Shown: positions 1 to 11,573, numbered from the stretch's first letter. The stretch is 39,608 nucleotides of DNA from Rossellomorea vietnamensis (GCF_008180615.1 NZ_VTEH01000010.1:1-39608), one strand, 5' to 3'. Notes: generated by a model not told the origin, from the letters alone. Numbers and translations are program-made.

Positions 1-457
<457 letters not shown>

Positions 458-585
458 AGTTTGACTTGCTCATTTGCTATTTTTAAAGTATTAGCAACTT
501 TGTAAGAAACATGTTCTTACTAGATTTACGTTGACGTTTTGAGTTGTTTAGTTTTCAATGTTCAATGTGCGCTTGTCGTAAGCGA

Positions 586-622
586 CTTATATAATATAAC
601 ATTCATCTAGTTATAATGTCAA
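586..622 (-). promoter_or_regulatory. rRNA operon promoter (sigma-A type)
   Basis: On the minus strand a perfect -35 TTGACA (617-622) is followed by the AT-rich -10 region TTATATTAT (TATATT at 593-598, spacer 18, or TTATAT with spacer 17). The sequence upstream of the -35 is A/T-rich, like an UP element. Downstream come a short hairpin (CGCTT/AAGCG) and a GAAAACTAAACAA leader typical of Bacillus pre-16S RNA. The start site is expected near 586. Confidence 0.8.
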
Positions 623-759
623 TAACTTTTCAAAAAAAAGTTTCAGCCGGCTTTTTGCCAACGAGATTCATTATACATTTACCATCATGAGATTACAAGA
701 AAAAATTATGATTTTACAGGTGAAATAAACTCTCACTTATCTTGAAGCATTCTCCATTA

Positions 760-787
760 AAAAGAAACGAACCAGCATCCGGCTGAT
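760..787 (-). terminator. possible terminator of the HD-GYP gene
   Basis: On the minus strand, 20 bases after the stop codon, ATCAGC and GCTGGT form a 6-bp stem (one G-T pair) around a 5-base loop. It is followed by a T-rich run (TCGTTTCTTTTT). The stem is short, so this may be a weak terminator. Confidence 0.45.
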
Positions 788-806
788 CCGCTTCGAATTC
801 TGCAGA

Positions 807-1895
807 TTAAGAAAGTACTTCTTCTATAAATAAGTCTCTTCTCTTCGCAAGATCCAAAATCGTCTCTGTTTCCTTCATCTGTAGTAGCGGACGGGTTGGA
901 TTTTCTCTTGTTATGAACATGACTTCCCCAGCTTCTCCGTTGGATAAACGGATTTCTGTACCGATGGTAAGGTCTGAGATGATATCCATAAGCGCCTGAA
1001 CCGCCTGGATGTCATACTTGCCAAAATGGTCTTCCTTTATTTGCTCCAGCACCTGGAATGGCAGCTGTCTGCTCCTATAAACCCTCTCAGATGTCATTGC
1101 ATGGAATACATCCGCAACTGCGATAATTTTTGAGAATTGGTGGATTTTTTCTTTGTTCTCTCCTGTTGGATAGCCGCTGTCATCCATTCTCTCATGATGT
1201 TGAAATATGGCTAGTTTTGTTTCAGGTTTCAGGAGGTTGATATCTTTCACCATTTTATAACTATATACTGGATGCATCTTGATTTCTTTGAATTGAGATT
1301 CTGACAATGCTGTCTCTTTACTAAGGATGGATGCAGGGATTTTGGCCATCCCGCAATCGGCCAGCACCCCGGCAAGAGTCACTTGGATTTTTTTTCCGTT
1401 ATCCATTCCGAGCCTCTTGGCAATCAACCCGCTCAACAGGCCAGTGGCCAGTGGATGATGATAGATATAATCCTTTTTAGAAGTATATTGGTGGAGGTGG
1501 GCAACATTACTTGGGTTTTCCTCCACAAGCTCCAGCAAAGGCAGGATGATGCTTCGGATTTTTGAAATGGAGACAGACATTCCAGATTGCCAGTTTTGGA
1601 ATTCCCCTTTGAACTCCTGAACTTTAATCAGATATAAATTCAGGAAGTCACCATTTTGCCTTAGAGGCTTTGTTGTTCTTTCCTCTTCATCCTCTACTGC
1701 TTGTACAGGAGAAAACGGGGTTCCGTCTGCTTTAATCCTTTCAACAGATATTTCTTCGATATTAAATGAGTGCAATACTTTAATATGGATATCTTTGATG
1801 ACCGTTTTCTTAGGTATGATGGGTAAGGAAGTCATTCCCCAAATATCCTGATTAAGAATGCAGCCTTCTTCTGCCTCTTGTATCTTGATTTTCAT
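807..1895 (-). CDS. HD-GYP domain protein with altered HD motif
   Basis: This 362-residue soluble protein belongs to the HD-GYP family, whose active members hydrolyse cyclic di-nucleotides such as c-di-GMP. The domain spans roughly residues 140-330. Visible family residues are H147, H208, the HHE triplet at 233-235, the GYP signature at 241-243 and D262. The hallmark HD pair is changed: where the family has His-Asp-x-Gly-Lys, residues 179-183 read Ala-Asp-Cys-Gly-Met, so a metal-binding histidine is missing. The N-terminal 130 residues contain no domain I recognise. The ATG start follows a GAGGTG ribosome-binding site. The gene lies alone between gyrA, which has its own terminator, and the rRNA operon, on the leading strand. 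It may be a sensor or a changed-activity phosphodiesterase; substrate and function are unknown. Confidence 0.85.
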   Translation of the reverse strand: MKIKIQEAEEGCILNQDIWGMTSLPIIPKKTVIKDIHIKVLHSFNIEEISVERIKADGTPFSPVQAVEDEEERTTKPLRQNGDFLNLYLIKVQEFKGEFQNWQSGMSVSISKIRSIILPLLELVEENPSNVAHLHQYTSKKDYIYHHPLATGLLSGLIAKRLGMDNGKKIQVTLAGVLADCGMAKIPASILSKETALSESQFKEIKMHPVYSYKMVKDINLLKPETKLAIFQHHERMDDSGYPTGENKEKIHQFSKIIAVADVFHAMTSERVYRSRQLPFQVLEQIKEDHFGKYDIQAVQALMDIISDLTIGTEIRLSNGEAGEVMFITRENPTRPLLQMKETETILDLAKRRDLFIEEVLS

Positions 1896-1997
1896 TATTT
1901 CACCTCTGTCCAGCGTTCATTTCTTTATTTTACCAGACAATTAACAATCTTCGCACCGTTTTTCTTAAGCATTTCATACATTAATGATGCTGAAAAT

Positions 1998-2028
1998 AAA
2001 AAATCACTCCCCGGAAAGGAGAGTGATT
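1998..2028 (-). terminator. gyrA terminator
   Basis: Immediately after the gyrA stop codon, on the minus strand, AATCACTC and GAGTGATT form an 8-bp stem around a GC-rich loop, followed by TTTTTTATTTT. This is a classic intrinsic terminator. Confidence 0.88.
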
Positions 2029-2034
2029 ACTGTT

Positions 2035-4581
2035 TTATTCGTTACTGCTCTCGTTATCATTATCGTTTGCGTTCTCTTCAGAGGTTTCCTCTGTGACTCC
2101 ATCAGCCGATTCTTCTGTCAGATCAACAGGGATCTCTTCTTCTTCTTTTTCTTCGTCCTTCTCGACTTTCGCCACTGTAGCAACTGAACTGTTTTCATCT
2201 AAACGGATCAGCTTCACACCCTGTGTGTTACGGCCTGTTGTCGAGATATCATTGACATCCATACGGATCAGTACGCCGTTAGCTGTAATCAGCATAAGGT
2301 CTTCTTCACCAGTTACAGCTTTAACAGAAATTAACTCACCGTTTCTTTCAGTGATGTTGCAGGTTTTCAAGCCTTTCCCGCCGCGTGTTTGAATACGGTA
2401 CTCCTCTGCTGGTGTCCGTTTACCGAATCCTTTTTCCGTAACGACCAGGACATCGTCTTTCTCTTCAAGGATTTCCATGCCTACCACAATATCGTCAGAA
2501 TCAAGATTGATTCCTTTTACCCCGGTAGCTGTACGCCCCATTGAACGCACATCTGTTTCAGGGAATCGGATCAGCATTCCTTTTTTGGTTCCGATAATCA
2601 TATCTTTGCTTCCATCCGTCAGCTTAACGGAAATGAGTTCATCATTTTCCCTTAAATTGATCGCGATCAGGCCATTGGTTCTGATGTTAGCGAAGTCAGA
2701 GACTGGTGTACGCTTTGATATTCCCTGCTTTGTAGTGAAGAACAGGTACCAGTCATCAACGAACTCTTCTATACGAATCATTGCATTGACCCACTCACCT
2801 TTGTCGACACCCAGCATGTTGATGATTGGAATCCCCTTAGCCGTTCGGCTGAACTCAGGAATCTCATATCCTTTTGCTTTAAACGCCTTTCCTTTGTTTG
2901 TAAAGAAAAGGATCGTATCGTGTGTGGATGTGGTGAGAAGATGTTCAACAAAATCATCTTCATTCGTACCCATTCCCTGAATTCCGCGGCCGCCGCGTTT
3001 CTGGCTGCGGTAGGTGGAGACTGGAAGACGTTTGATATATCCATTATGAGTCAGTGTAAGGATGATATTCTCGCGTGGAATCAAATCTTCATCCTCAATC
3101 TGCTCAATGCCTCCCGCCACAATTTCAGTACGGCGTTGGTCATTGAAGCGCTCTTTGATCTCATTCAATTCTTCACGGATGATTTCCAATACCTTTTCCT
3201 CATCAGCAAGGATTGCTCTTAATTCTGCAATCAGCTTAAGAAGCTCTTGATACTCGTTTTCAATCTTATCTCGTTCTAAACCAGTCAAGCGCTGAAGACG
3301 CATATCGAGGATTGCTTGAGCTTGTTTCTCAGAAAGAGAGAAGTTCTCCATTAAGCCTTCCCGCGCAATGTCAGTTGTTTGAGAGCCGCGGATCAAAGCG
3401 ATGATTTCATCGATATGGTCAAGGGCTATACGCAAGCCTTCCAAAATGTGCGCACGCGCTTCGGCCTTCTTCAGTTCGAACTCGGTTCTTCTGCGAATGA
3501 CCACTTTCTGGTGCTCTAAATAATGATAGAGACACTGCTTTAGATTAAGTACCTTCGGCTGCCCATCTACAAGGGCAAGCAGGTTGATTCCGAAACTCGT
3601 CTGCAATGCCGTTTGTTTGTAAAGGTTGTTCAGAAGGACATTGGCATTGGCATCTTTGCGGACTTCAATGACGATCCTCATTCCGTTTCGGTCGGATTCA
3701 TCGCGAAGGTCTGTTATGCCGTCAATCTTTTTATCTCGAACCAGGTCAGCAATTTTTTCAATAAGCTTTGCTTTATTGACCTGATACGGAATCTCCTCGA
3801 CGATAATCGTTTCTTTACCGTTCGCCTTTGTCTCGATTCTTACTCTAGCTCTCATAGTGATGGAGCCTTTACCTGATTCGTATGCTCGGCGGATTCCGCT
3901 TCTGCCGACGATCATTCCCGCTGTAGGGAAATCAGGGCCTGGAATATAATCCATCAGTTCCTGGATTGTGATTTCCGGGTCATTGCTCAGTGCAAGAAGG
4001 CCGTCAATCACTTCACCCAGCTGGTGAGGCGGGATATTGGTGGCCATACCTACAGCGATCCCTGAGGAACCGTTCACCAACAGGTTCGGAAAACGTGCAG
4101 GCATGACAATTGGTTCACGTTCTGAACCATCATAGTTATCTCTATAGTCGATTGTATCTTTGTTGATATCACGGATTATTTCCATTGAAATCTTGGACAT
4201 TCTGGCTTCTGTATAACGCATGGCTGCTGCTGAATCTCCATCGACAGATCCGAAGTTCCCATGGCCGTCTACAAGCATATAACGATAGTTGAAATCCTGT
4301 GCCATACGCACCATCGTATCGTATACAGCTGTATCACCATGCGGGTGATACTTACCGATTACTTCGCCGACGATACGGGCAGATTTCTTATAGGCTTTAT
4401 CAGATGTCATTCCCAGGTCGTTCATCGCATATAAGATTCTTCGGTGTACGGGTTTTAGACCGTCCCGTACATCCGGCAATGCCCGGGAAACGATAACGCT
4501 CATGGCATAATCCAGGAAGGATGTACGCATTTCATGGCTAATATTAATTTCTTTTACATTAGAACGTGGTGTTTCCGCCAT
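2035..4581 (-). CDS. gyrA: DNA gyrase subunit A
   Basis: GyrA is the breakage-reunion subunit of the A2B2 gyrase that introduces negative supercoils. The 848-residue protein carries the winged-helix/tower region with catalytic Tyr123 (in RYTEARM), the coiled-coil, and a C-terminal beta-pinwheel. The GyrA-box is QKRGGRG near residue 525, and several pinwheel repeats follow. The tail of about 45 residues is strongly acidic. In the quinolone-resistance region, residue 84 is Thr and residue 88 Asp ([10 protein letters not shown]), where B. subtilis has Ser and Glu. The ATG start has an AGGAGG site 9 bases upstream. The gene follows gyrB after 158 bases and an intervening terminator, so it probably has its own promoter as well. 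Identity is certain from near full-length similarity to Bacillus GyrA. Confidence 0.98.
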   Translation of the reverse strand: MAETPRSNVKEINISHEMRTSFLDYAMSVIVSRALPDVRDGLKPVHRRILYAMNDLGMTSDKAYKKSARIVGEVIGKYHPHGDTAVYDTMVRMAQDFNYRYMLVDGHGNFGSVDGDSAAAMRYTEARMSKISMEIIRDINKDTIDYRDNYDGSEREPIVMPARFPNLLVNGSSGIAVGMATNIPPHQLGEVIDGLLALSNDPEITIQELMDYIPGPDFPTAGMIVGRSGIRRAYESGKGSITMRARVRIETKANGKETIIVEEIPYQVNKAKLIEKIADLVRDKKIDGITDLRDESDRNGMRIVIEVRKDANANVLLNNLYKQTALQTSFGINLLALVDGQPKVLNLKQCLYHYLEHQKVVIRRRTEFELKKAEARAHILEGLRIALDHIDEIIALIRGSQTTDIAREGLMENFSLSEKQAQAILDMRLQRLTGLERDKIENEYQELLKLIAELRAILADEEKVLEIIREELNEIKERFNDQRRTEIVAGGIEQIEDEDLIPRENIILTLTHNGYIKRLPVSTYRSQKRGGRGIQGMGTNEDDFVEHLLTTSTHDTILFFTNKGKAFKAKGYEIPEFSRTAKGIPIINMLGVDKGEWVNAMIRIEEFVDDWYLFFTTKQGISKRTPVSDFANIRTNGLIAINLRENDELISVKLTDGSKDMIIGTKKGMLIRFPETDVRSMGRTATGVKGINLDSDDIVVGMEILEEKDDVLVVTEKGFGKRTPAEEYRIQTRGGKGLKTCNITERNGELISVKAVTGEEDLMLITANGVLIRMDVNDISTTGRNTQGVKLIRLDENSSVATVAKVEKDEEKEEEEIPVDLTEESADGVTEETSEENANDNDNESSNE

Positions 4582-4694
4582 AATAGAAGGGACCTCCTTT
4601 TAAAAGGTATTTTAGCTACCTATGTCCGCTTTTGTTTCTTAAGTTTCTTAGTGATATACTGCCGTCTTCATACTCTCGATTGAATAGGTCCTTA

Positions 4695-4730
4695 TGTAAA
4701 AGACAGGATAGAAAAAGATGCTTCTATCCT
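4695..4730 (-). terminator. gyrB terminator
   Basis: On the minus strand a 9-bp perfect stem, AGGATAGAA with TTCTATCCT (4705-4713 and 4722-4730), is followed by TGTCTTTT. It lies directly after the gyrB stop codon and probably gives partial termination before gyrA. Confidence 0.7.
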
Positions 4731-4739
4731 GCTGAGGAA

Positions 4740-6668
<1,929 letters not shown>

Positions 6669-6709
6669 TCACCTACACTTCCTGTGCATATATATATTAT
6701 TCATTCTCA

Positions 6710-6970
6710 CTATCTATTTAAAAGATTGTCATGAGTATTCCATTTTCTCGAACGCTTCTTCAATGTGGTGGATGCCAATGGTGAAAGATACAACTGGTCT
6801 ACGGTGACCACTAGAGACTTATATGTACCTTTTGCCAGGTTGCTCGTCTGTTTTTCTTTCTTTTTAAGAAATAATTGCATTTCCTCTGAAAATTGAACAG
6901 TATCCTTGTCTATTATTGCAACAATTTCATCTGTTCTTACCATCACATCTTCCCCAACATGAATATACAT
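6710..6970 (-). CDS. remB: extracellular matrix regulatory protein RemB (YaaB)
   Basis: This 86-residue protein of the RemB/YaaB family (DUF370-related) begins MYIHVGED and carries the conserved block SLVVTVDQLYLSPLASTTLKKR near the C-terminus. In B. subtilis RemB works with RemA to activate biofilm-matrix genes. It sits exactly where yaaB lies in B. subtilis, 9 bases downstream of recF and 47 bases upstream of gyrB, and so is very likely cotranscribed with recF. The middle of the protein (residues 25-48) is the most divergent part. Confidence 0.9.
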   Translation of the reverse strand: MYIHVGEDVMVRTDEIVAIIDKDTVQFSEEMQLFLKKKEKQTSNLAKGTYKSLVVTVDQLYLSPLASTTLKKRSRKWNTHDNLLNR

Positions 6971-6979
6971 GGAAACACC

Positions 6980-8098
6980 TCACTTCACTCTCTTGATCTG
7001 ACCGGCTTCAACTTCAAATGTTGTGGCCTCATTCAACGTCTGATGATCGATGCCGTCCACATTGGTCGTTGTGACAAAGGTCTGCACCTTGCCTTGAATA
7101 GTATTGAGTAAATGGGACTGCCTGAAGTCATCCAGTTCAGACAATACGTCGTCCAGTAAAAGAATCGGGTATTCTTTAATTTCTGAATGAATCAGTTCGA
7201 TTTCAGCGAGCTTCAGAGAAAGGGCCGTGGTCCGCTGCTGGCCTTGAGATCCGAAAGTCTGGACATCCCTGTCATTGACAAAGAATTGCAGATCATCCCT
7301 GTGAGGACCGGCAAGAGTCACCCCTCTATCTATTTCACGCTGTCGTATAGAATTAAATTTGTCCTCTAGTATTCCTACCATTTTCGACCAATCTTGATCT
7401 TCGCATACATCTATGGACGGTTTATATTGAATATCCAGGGTTTCAATGCCTCTGGATATCCCTGAATGGATGGGACGTGCCCATTCTTGCAGAAGCTTGA
7501 TAAAGTCAAATCGCTTGCGGATGATTTTCCCCGCTACTTCAATCAGCTGTTCTGTCAAAACGTCGAGCATCGTCTCATCTTTCTGCTTTTTAATCTGCAG
7601 CATCTTCAAGTAATGATTGCGCTGCTGAAGGATCTTTTGATACAAAGCGATATCATGCAAATAGACAGGTGATACCTGCCCGATTTCCATATCAATAAAA
7701 CGGCGCCTCACTTGAGGGCTCCCTTTCACTAAGTGGAGATCCTCAGGCGCAAACATGACGACATTCATATTTCCTACATACTGACTCAATTTCTTCTGTT
7801 CAATATGATTGGATTTGGCTTTCTTGCCCTTTTTGGAAATCACCAATTCAAGAGGGATAGAGCCATTATATTTTTGTATCCTGCCTTTTATTTTAGCATA
7901 TTCCTCATCCCAGCGTATTAAATCTTTATCATTTGATGTACGGTGGGATTTTGCCATTGCCAAAACATAAATCGACTCCATGATATTGGTTTTTCCCTGG
8001 GCATTTTCTCCCAATATAACATTCACACTGTTTTCAAATGTGATATCAATGGAGTCATAGTTTCGATAGTTTTTGAGCTGAATTTCTTCAATGTACAT
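6980..8098 (-). CDS. recF: DNA replication and repair protein RecF
   Basis: RecF is an SMC-like ABC ATPase that loads RecA at single-strand gaps through the RecFOR pathway. The Walker A motif GENAQGKTN is near residue 31. The ABC signature ([18 protein letters not shown]) is near residues 282-299, and the Walker B stretch [11 protein letters not shown] is near 315. At 372 residues the length matches the family. The ATG follows an A/T-rich stretch 14 bases after yaaA. The order dnaA-dnaN-yaaA-recF-remB-gyrB is that of B. subtilis and argues for coupled expression with the replication genes. Confidence 0.97.
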   Translation of the reverse strand: MYIEEIQLKNYRNYDSIDITFENSVNVILGENAQGKTNIMESIYVLAMAKSHRTSNDKDLIRWDEEYAKIKGRIQKYNGSIPLELVISKKGKKAKSNHIEQKKLSQYVGNMNVVMFAPEDLHLVKGSPQVRRRFIDMEIGQVSPVYLHDIALYQKILQQRNHYLKMLQIKKQKDETMLDVLTEQLIEVAGKIIRKRFDFIKLLQEWARPIHSGISRGIETLDIQYKPSIDVCEDQDWSKMVGILEDKFNSIRQREIDRGVTLAGPHRDDLQFFVNDRDVQTFGSQGQQRTTALSLKLAEIELIHSEIKEYPILLLDDVLSELDDFRQSHLLNTIQGKVQTFVTTTNVDGIDHQTLNEATTFEVEAGQIKRVK

Positions 8099-8112
8099 AA
8101 ACAGTCATCCTC

Positions 8113-8334
8113 TTATTCTTCGTCAGAGATGATGAAAGCCCCATTTTCCTCTATTTCAACTTTGTCTCCAACCCTCAATTTTCTTCCTCTTCTTTGATCC
8201 TGTTCTCCGTTAACAAAGACTGCATGTTCACTCAGGAACCATTTAGCCATTCCTCCTGATTGAATCAGTTCAGCCAGCTTCAAAAACTGGCCCAAAGTTA
8301 TATATTCAGTATCAATGGTAATTCTCTTTTCCAT
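8113..8334 (-). CDS. yaaA: S4-domain RNA-binding protein YaaA
   Basis: This 73-residue protein consists of little more than one S4 RNA-binding fold (about residues 12-65, with LAELIQSGGMAKWFLSEHAVFVNGE and RRGRKLRVGDKVEI). B. subtilis YaaA (RlbA) occupies the same slot and has been linked to large-subunit ribosome assembly. It lies 14 bases upstream of recF on the same strand. It is separated from dnaN by 250 bases that contain a terminator, so it probably starts a new transcript with recF. Confidence 0.92.
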   Translation of the reverse strand: MEKRITIDTEYITLGQFLKLAELIQSGGMAKWFLSEHAVFVNGEQDQRRGRKLRVGDKVEIEENGAFIISDEE

Positions 8335-8429
8335 GATAGATCACTACTTTCCGGCATAATATCTAATTATTTTATTTTACTATATTTTCACCTTAATACA
8401 AAACACAACCTGCAAATGCTTTTGGAGAA

Positions 8430-8492
8430 GGCGCTTCGGCACTTTAAAGCGCTGAAAGGGACAGTCCCTCTTAGTGGTTTAACGTGTTAAAG
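8430..8492. repeat. cluster of three palindromes between yaaA and dnaN
   Basis: Three successive inverted repeats occur within 63 bases: GCGCTT/AAGCGC (8431-8436 and 8447-8452), the palindrome AGGGACAGTCCCT (8457-8469), and TTTAACGTGTTAAA (8478-8491). None is followed by a T run, so they are not obvious terminators. Their role is unknown. Confidence 0.5.
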
Positions 8493-8515
8493 CTGACTGT
8501 CTTGCTGCTTCCTAA

Positions 8516-8566
8516 ATGAAAAAGCGACTGGCTGCATAACGGAAGATGTTGTTAGTCAGCCAGTCG
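8516..8566 (-). terminator. dnaN terminator
   Basis: On the minus strand a perfect 10-bp stem, CGACTGGCTG with CAGCCAGTCG (8525-8534 and 8557-8566), encloses a 22-base loop and is followed by CTTTTTCATTT. It lies just after dnaN. Confidence 0.8.
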
Positions 8567-8584
8567 GTTCATATACTTTTTGAA

Positions 8585-9721
8585 TTAATATGTTCTTACA
8601 GGCAGAATCAACTGCAATATAGAGTCGTCATGGAGAGGCTTGATAACGAACGGTCTCATTGCTCCTGTAAAATCAATATGGATTTCTGTTCCTTCCAATG
8701 CTTTTAGAGCATCCATCATATATTTGGCACTGAAGGAAATCTTCAATTCTTCTCCCTCATTCGATTGGCTTTGAACCTGCTCGATGACTTTCCCGATTTC
8801 TGGAGTATTGGAAGAGATTTCGATTACGCCGTTTTCTACCGTCGATAATTTAACGACATTATTTCTTCCTTCTCTAGCCAAAAGAGAAGCACGGTCAATC
8901 GCCTGGAGAAATTCTTTTGTTGCCAGTACCAGCTCTGTTTTGCTTTCATTTGGGATCAAACGGCTTGTATCAGGATAGTTGCCTTCTAATAGTCTGGAGA
9001 AAAACAATAAGTGTTTTGCCTTGAACAGTACTTGATTATCAGTAATGACAATCTCCACTGGTTCAGAATTATCATCGAGAATCTTGCTAAGCTCCGTCAA
9101 ACTTTTCCCTGGAATCACGATATTGTATTCATTTCCATTATCGTTTTCAAGTGGAGCCTTTCTCATCGCAAGACGATGGCTGTCTGTTGCAATACAGGAA
9201 AGTTCCCCATTTTCCACCTTCCAGTTTACACCTGTCAAGATGGGGCGTGTTTCTGAGGTGGACACTGCGAATACCGTTTGTCTTACCATGGTCTTAAGCA
9301 AGTCAGTTGGTACCTTGAAAGCATTTCCTTCCTCAATCTGCGGGAGATGTGGATATTCTTCTGGATCAAGTCCATTTAAATTAAATTCTGCTTTCCCTGA
9401 GCGGATCACTGTTTGCAAATGGTTTTGAACTTCAATTTCGACTGTGTCCATGGGAAGTTTTTTAACGATTTCGCTGAAGAACTTCGCTTGCAGCACAATT
9501 CCGCCTGTTTCAAAAACCTCTACGATTTCATTTCCTTCTTCCTCTTTTGGGATAAAAGATTCAATGGAAATATCGGAGTCGCTTCCTGTCAATGTGACTC
9601 CTTCATCATTAGCTGTTATTTTGATCCCCGTTAGAATTGGAATCGTTGTTCTGGATGTGACAGCTTTCATGACATCCCCGACACTCTGTACGAGATTGTC
9701 CCTTTGGATAACAAATTTCAT
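8585..9721 (-). CDS. dnaN: DNA polymerase III beta subunit (sliding clamp)
   Basis: DnaN is the ring-shaped processivity clamp that tethers PolC and DnaE to DNA and regulates initiation. The 378-residue protein begins MKFVIQRDNLVQSV, contains three repeated clamp domains, and ends with the typical LILPVRTY. A longer reading frame starts at 9745, but the ATG at 9721 has GGAGGAAAAG immediately upstream and matches the family start. It follows dnaA by 372 bases, and that spacer contains the unwinding half of oriC. It is probably transcribed together with dnaA. A strong terminator ends it. Confidence 0.98.
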   Translation of the reverse strand: MKFVIQRDNLVQSVGDVMKAVTSRTTIPILTGIKITANDEGVTLTGSDSDISIESFIPKEEEGNEIVEVFETGGIVLQAKFFSEIVKKLPMDTVEIEVQNHLQTVIRSGKAEFNLNGLDPEEYPHLPQIEEGNAFKVPTDLLKTMVRQTVFAVSTSETRPILTGVNWKVENGELSCIATDSHRLAMRKAPLENDNGNEYNIVIPGKSLTELSKILDDNSEPVEIVITDNQVLFKAKHLLFFSRLLEGNYPDTSRLIPNESKTELVLATKEFLQAIDRASLLAREGRNNVVKLSTVENGVIEISSNTPEIGKVIEQVQSQSNEGEELKISFSAKYMMDALKALEGTEIHIDFTGAMRPFVIKPLHDDSILQLILPVRTY

Positions 9722-9745
9722 TATCTTTTCCTCCAGTTTGAACAT

Positions 9746-9871
9746 AATTTTTTTACTGCTGCATATACTAATATATTTATTAAAAAAATAGTACTAGTAG
9801 TAATAGGGCCTGTTAGTATGTGGATAAGTGGGAAAAACGAAAGGAAACACAGCCTATCCACATGTGGACAG
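9746..9871 (+). other. oriC, unwinding element between dnaA and dnaN
   Basis: An AT-rich stretch (about 9746-9788) is followed by six consecutive triplets TAG-TAC-TAG-TAG-TAA-TAG (9789-9806). This matches the DnaA-trio on which DnaA builds a filament on one strand. A GGGCC cluster follows, then DnaA boxes at 9819-9827 (perfect TGTGGATAA), 9854-9862 (CTATCCACA) and 9863-9871 (TGTGGACAG). The last two abut as an inverted pair. The arrangement AT-rich, trio, GC cluster, boxes is that of the B. subtilis basal unwinding system, here read on the plus strand because dnaA is on the minus strand. Confidence 0.85.
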
Positions 9872-9980
9872 ACTGTGTGCAAACATAGCAAAGTTATTAA
9901 CAGTATTCAGGATAACTCTCTATTAACTTTTTGGTGTTTTATATGGTTTTTTCTCAAAATCTGCTTTTGGAAAAAAAGGA

Positions 9981-10050
9981 TTTCCGCTCCAAAGGCACGA
10001 CTACGGGCAGCTAGCGCTGGGACCAGGCCCACCGGCCAGTGATGATCGCA
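9981..10050. other. GC-rich segment within the dnaA-dnaN spacer
   Basis: About 64% of these 70 bases are G or C (45 of 70 counted), while flanking intergenic DNA is strongly AT-rich. Only short 4-bp hairpins can be drawn (for example TGGG with CCCA). It has no convincing reading frame, no terminator and no DnaA box. Its function is unknown. Confidence 0.5.
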
Positions 10051-10093
10051 CTTCTTCTCTTCAGAATCTGCTGATTAAGAGGGCATAAAGCAG

Positions 10094-11440
10094 TTAACTT
10101 TTTAAAACATCCCTGATCTCTTTCAACTGATGCTGAAAAGCTGAATCAGCTCCAAGCATTTTAGAGATTTTTTCATGTGCATGAATGACGGTCGTATGGT
10201 CCCGTCCCCCGAATTCTTCTCCAATTTTCGGAAGTGAAAAATCAGTCATTTCTCTAGATAAATACATTGCAATCTGTCTCGGGAAGGCAATGGATTTAGT
10301 GCGCTTTTTCGCTTTGAAATCCTCCAGCTTTATATTGAAATGTTCACCGACCACTCTTTGAATATCAGCGATTGTGATCACTTTCGGTTTAGAACTTGGA
10401 ATGATATCTTTCAAAGCTTCGGCAGCCAGATCGGCATTGATGTCTTTGTTGATTAACGATGAATAGGCCACAACCCTGATCAAGGCACCTTCCAGTTCAC
10501 GGATGTTGGAATCGATTTGGTTAGCGATATAGAGCATGGCTTCATTAGGAATATCCAATCCTTCCGCTTTTGCCTTCTTCCGCAGGATCGCAATCCTTGT
10601 TTCCAAGTCAGGAGGAGTGATATCTGTAATCAGTCCCCACTCAAACCTTGAACGGAGCCTGTCCTCAAGTGTCGGAATCTCTTTTGGAGGCCGGTCACTC
10701 GAAATGACGATCTGCTTGCTTTCTTCATGCAAAGTGTTAAAGGTATGGAAAAACTCTTCCTGAGTCTGTTCTTTCCCTGCAAGAAATTGAATATCATCGA
10801 TTAAAAGGACATCAACACTGCGGTATTTGTTCCGGAAATCAACGGCTTTATTGTCACGAATGGAATTGATGAATTCATTCGTAAATTTCTCAGAAGATAA
10901 ATAAACCACTTTTGCAGCCGGATTATGCTCAAGGACATAATGTCCGATGGCATGCATCAAGTGGGTCTTCCCAAGTCCTACTCCTCCGTAAATGAACAAC
11001 GGGTTATATGCCTTCGCGGGCGCTTCGGCAACAGCCAGTGATGCAGCATGTGCAAAGCGGTTACCGGATCCGATAACAAAGGTGTCGAACATATATTTAG
11101 GGTTAAGCATATTTTGATGAAACTCCTGGCTGTCGTCGTTATCAGCGACTTTCTTTGGAGGTACAGGTATATCAAATTCTTCCGGTTCCTGGTTCTGCGG
11201 AATAATAAATTTAACAATGAGTTCTTCGCCTGTAATGTCCAATAGAACACCGGAAATTAATTGAGAATACCTTCCTTCAAGCCAATCCCTGGCAAATTCA
11301 TTGGGAGCGGTGATGATAAGTGTATCTCCTTGTATGGAATGAGCTTTAGTAGACTTCAACCAAGTATCAAAACTGGGTTTGCTGATCTTTTTCTCTATGT
11401 TCGAGAGGGCTTTATTCCACAAGTCCCCTATATTCTCCAA
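10094..11440 (-). CDS. dnaA: chromosomal replication initiator DnaA
   Basis: DnaA is the AAA+ initiator that binds DnaA boxes and melts oriC. Four domains are visible in the 448 residues: an N-terminal interaction domain ([10 protein letters not shown]...), a short acidic linker (about 88-110), and the AAA+ domain with Walker [10 protein letters not shown] near 152-160 and Walker B LLIDDIQF near 213. Domain IV carries the box-binding signature [15 protein letters not shown]. The start is TTG at 11440, preceded by AAGGAGG at a good distance and aligned with the B. subtilis start. A longer frame to 11476 has no such site. Boxes on both sides of the gene allow autoregulation. No intrinsic terminator is evident after it, which agrees with read-through into dnaN. 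Confidence 0.98.
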   Translation of the reverse strand: MENIGDLWNKALSNIEKKISKPSFDTWLKSTKAHSIQGDTLIITAPNEFARDWLEGRYSQLISGVLLDITGEELIVKFIIPQNQEPEEFDIPVPPKKVADNDDSQEFHQNMLNPKYMFDTFVIGSGNRFAHAASLAVAEAPAKAYNPLFIYGGVGLGKTHLMHAIGHYVLEHNPAAKVVYLSSEKFTNEFINSIRDNKAVDFRNKYRSVDVLLIDDIQFLAGKEQTQEEFFHTFNTLHEESKQIVISSDRPPKEIPTLEDRLRSRFEWGLITDITPPDLETRIAILRKKAKAEGLDIPNEAMLYIANQIDSNIRELEGALIRVVAYSSLINKDINADLAAEALKDIIPSSKPKVITIADIQRVVGEHFNIKLEDFKAKKRTKSIAFPRQIAMYLSREMTDFSLPKIGEEFGGRDHTTVIHAHEKISKMLGADSAFQHQLKEIRDVLKS

Positions 11441-11469
11441 ACTGGTCCCCTCCTTTTCCTCTAAGAGTA

Positions 11470-11486
11470 TGTACAACGATTGTACA
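11470..11486. promoter_or_regulatory. 17-bp palindrome in the dnaA leader
   Basis: TGTACAACGATTGTACA is a perfect inverted repeat with 7-bp arms and a 3-bp centre. It lies between the candidate dnaA promoter and the ribosome-binding site. It could be an operator or a small leader hairpin. I do not recognise it as a known Bacillus operator. Confidence 0.55.
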
Positions 11487-11492
11487 GCCTGA

Positions 11493-11528
11493 CTCTCCGA
11501 TAAAAGTTTATTATTAATAAAAATACAA
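11493..11528 (-). promoter_or_regulatory. candidate dnaA promoter
   Basis: On the minus strand, TTGTAT (11523-11528) and TTTTAT (11500-11505) are 17 bases apart and about 60 bases upstream of the TTG start. Each hexamer departs from consensus by two bases. DnaA boxes begin at 11538, directly upstream, as expected for an autoregulated dnaA promoter. Confidence 0.5.
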
Positions 11529-11573
11529 TACTATGAATGTGGAAAAATATATAATAAGGAAGAAAAACGGTTA

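Noticed and set aside
4479..4492. CCCGGGAAA inside gyrA as a Noc-binding site
   Set aside because: Only half of the palindromic NBS consensus matches, and it lies in a constrained coding region.
9704..10042. 112-codon open frame across the dnaA-dnaN spacer
   Set aside because: It runs through the AT-rich unwinding region, the DnaA-trio and the DnaA boxes, starts inside dnaN antisense and has no ribosome-binding site.
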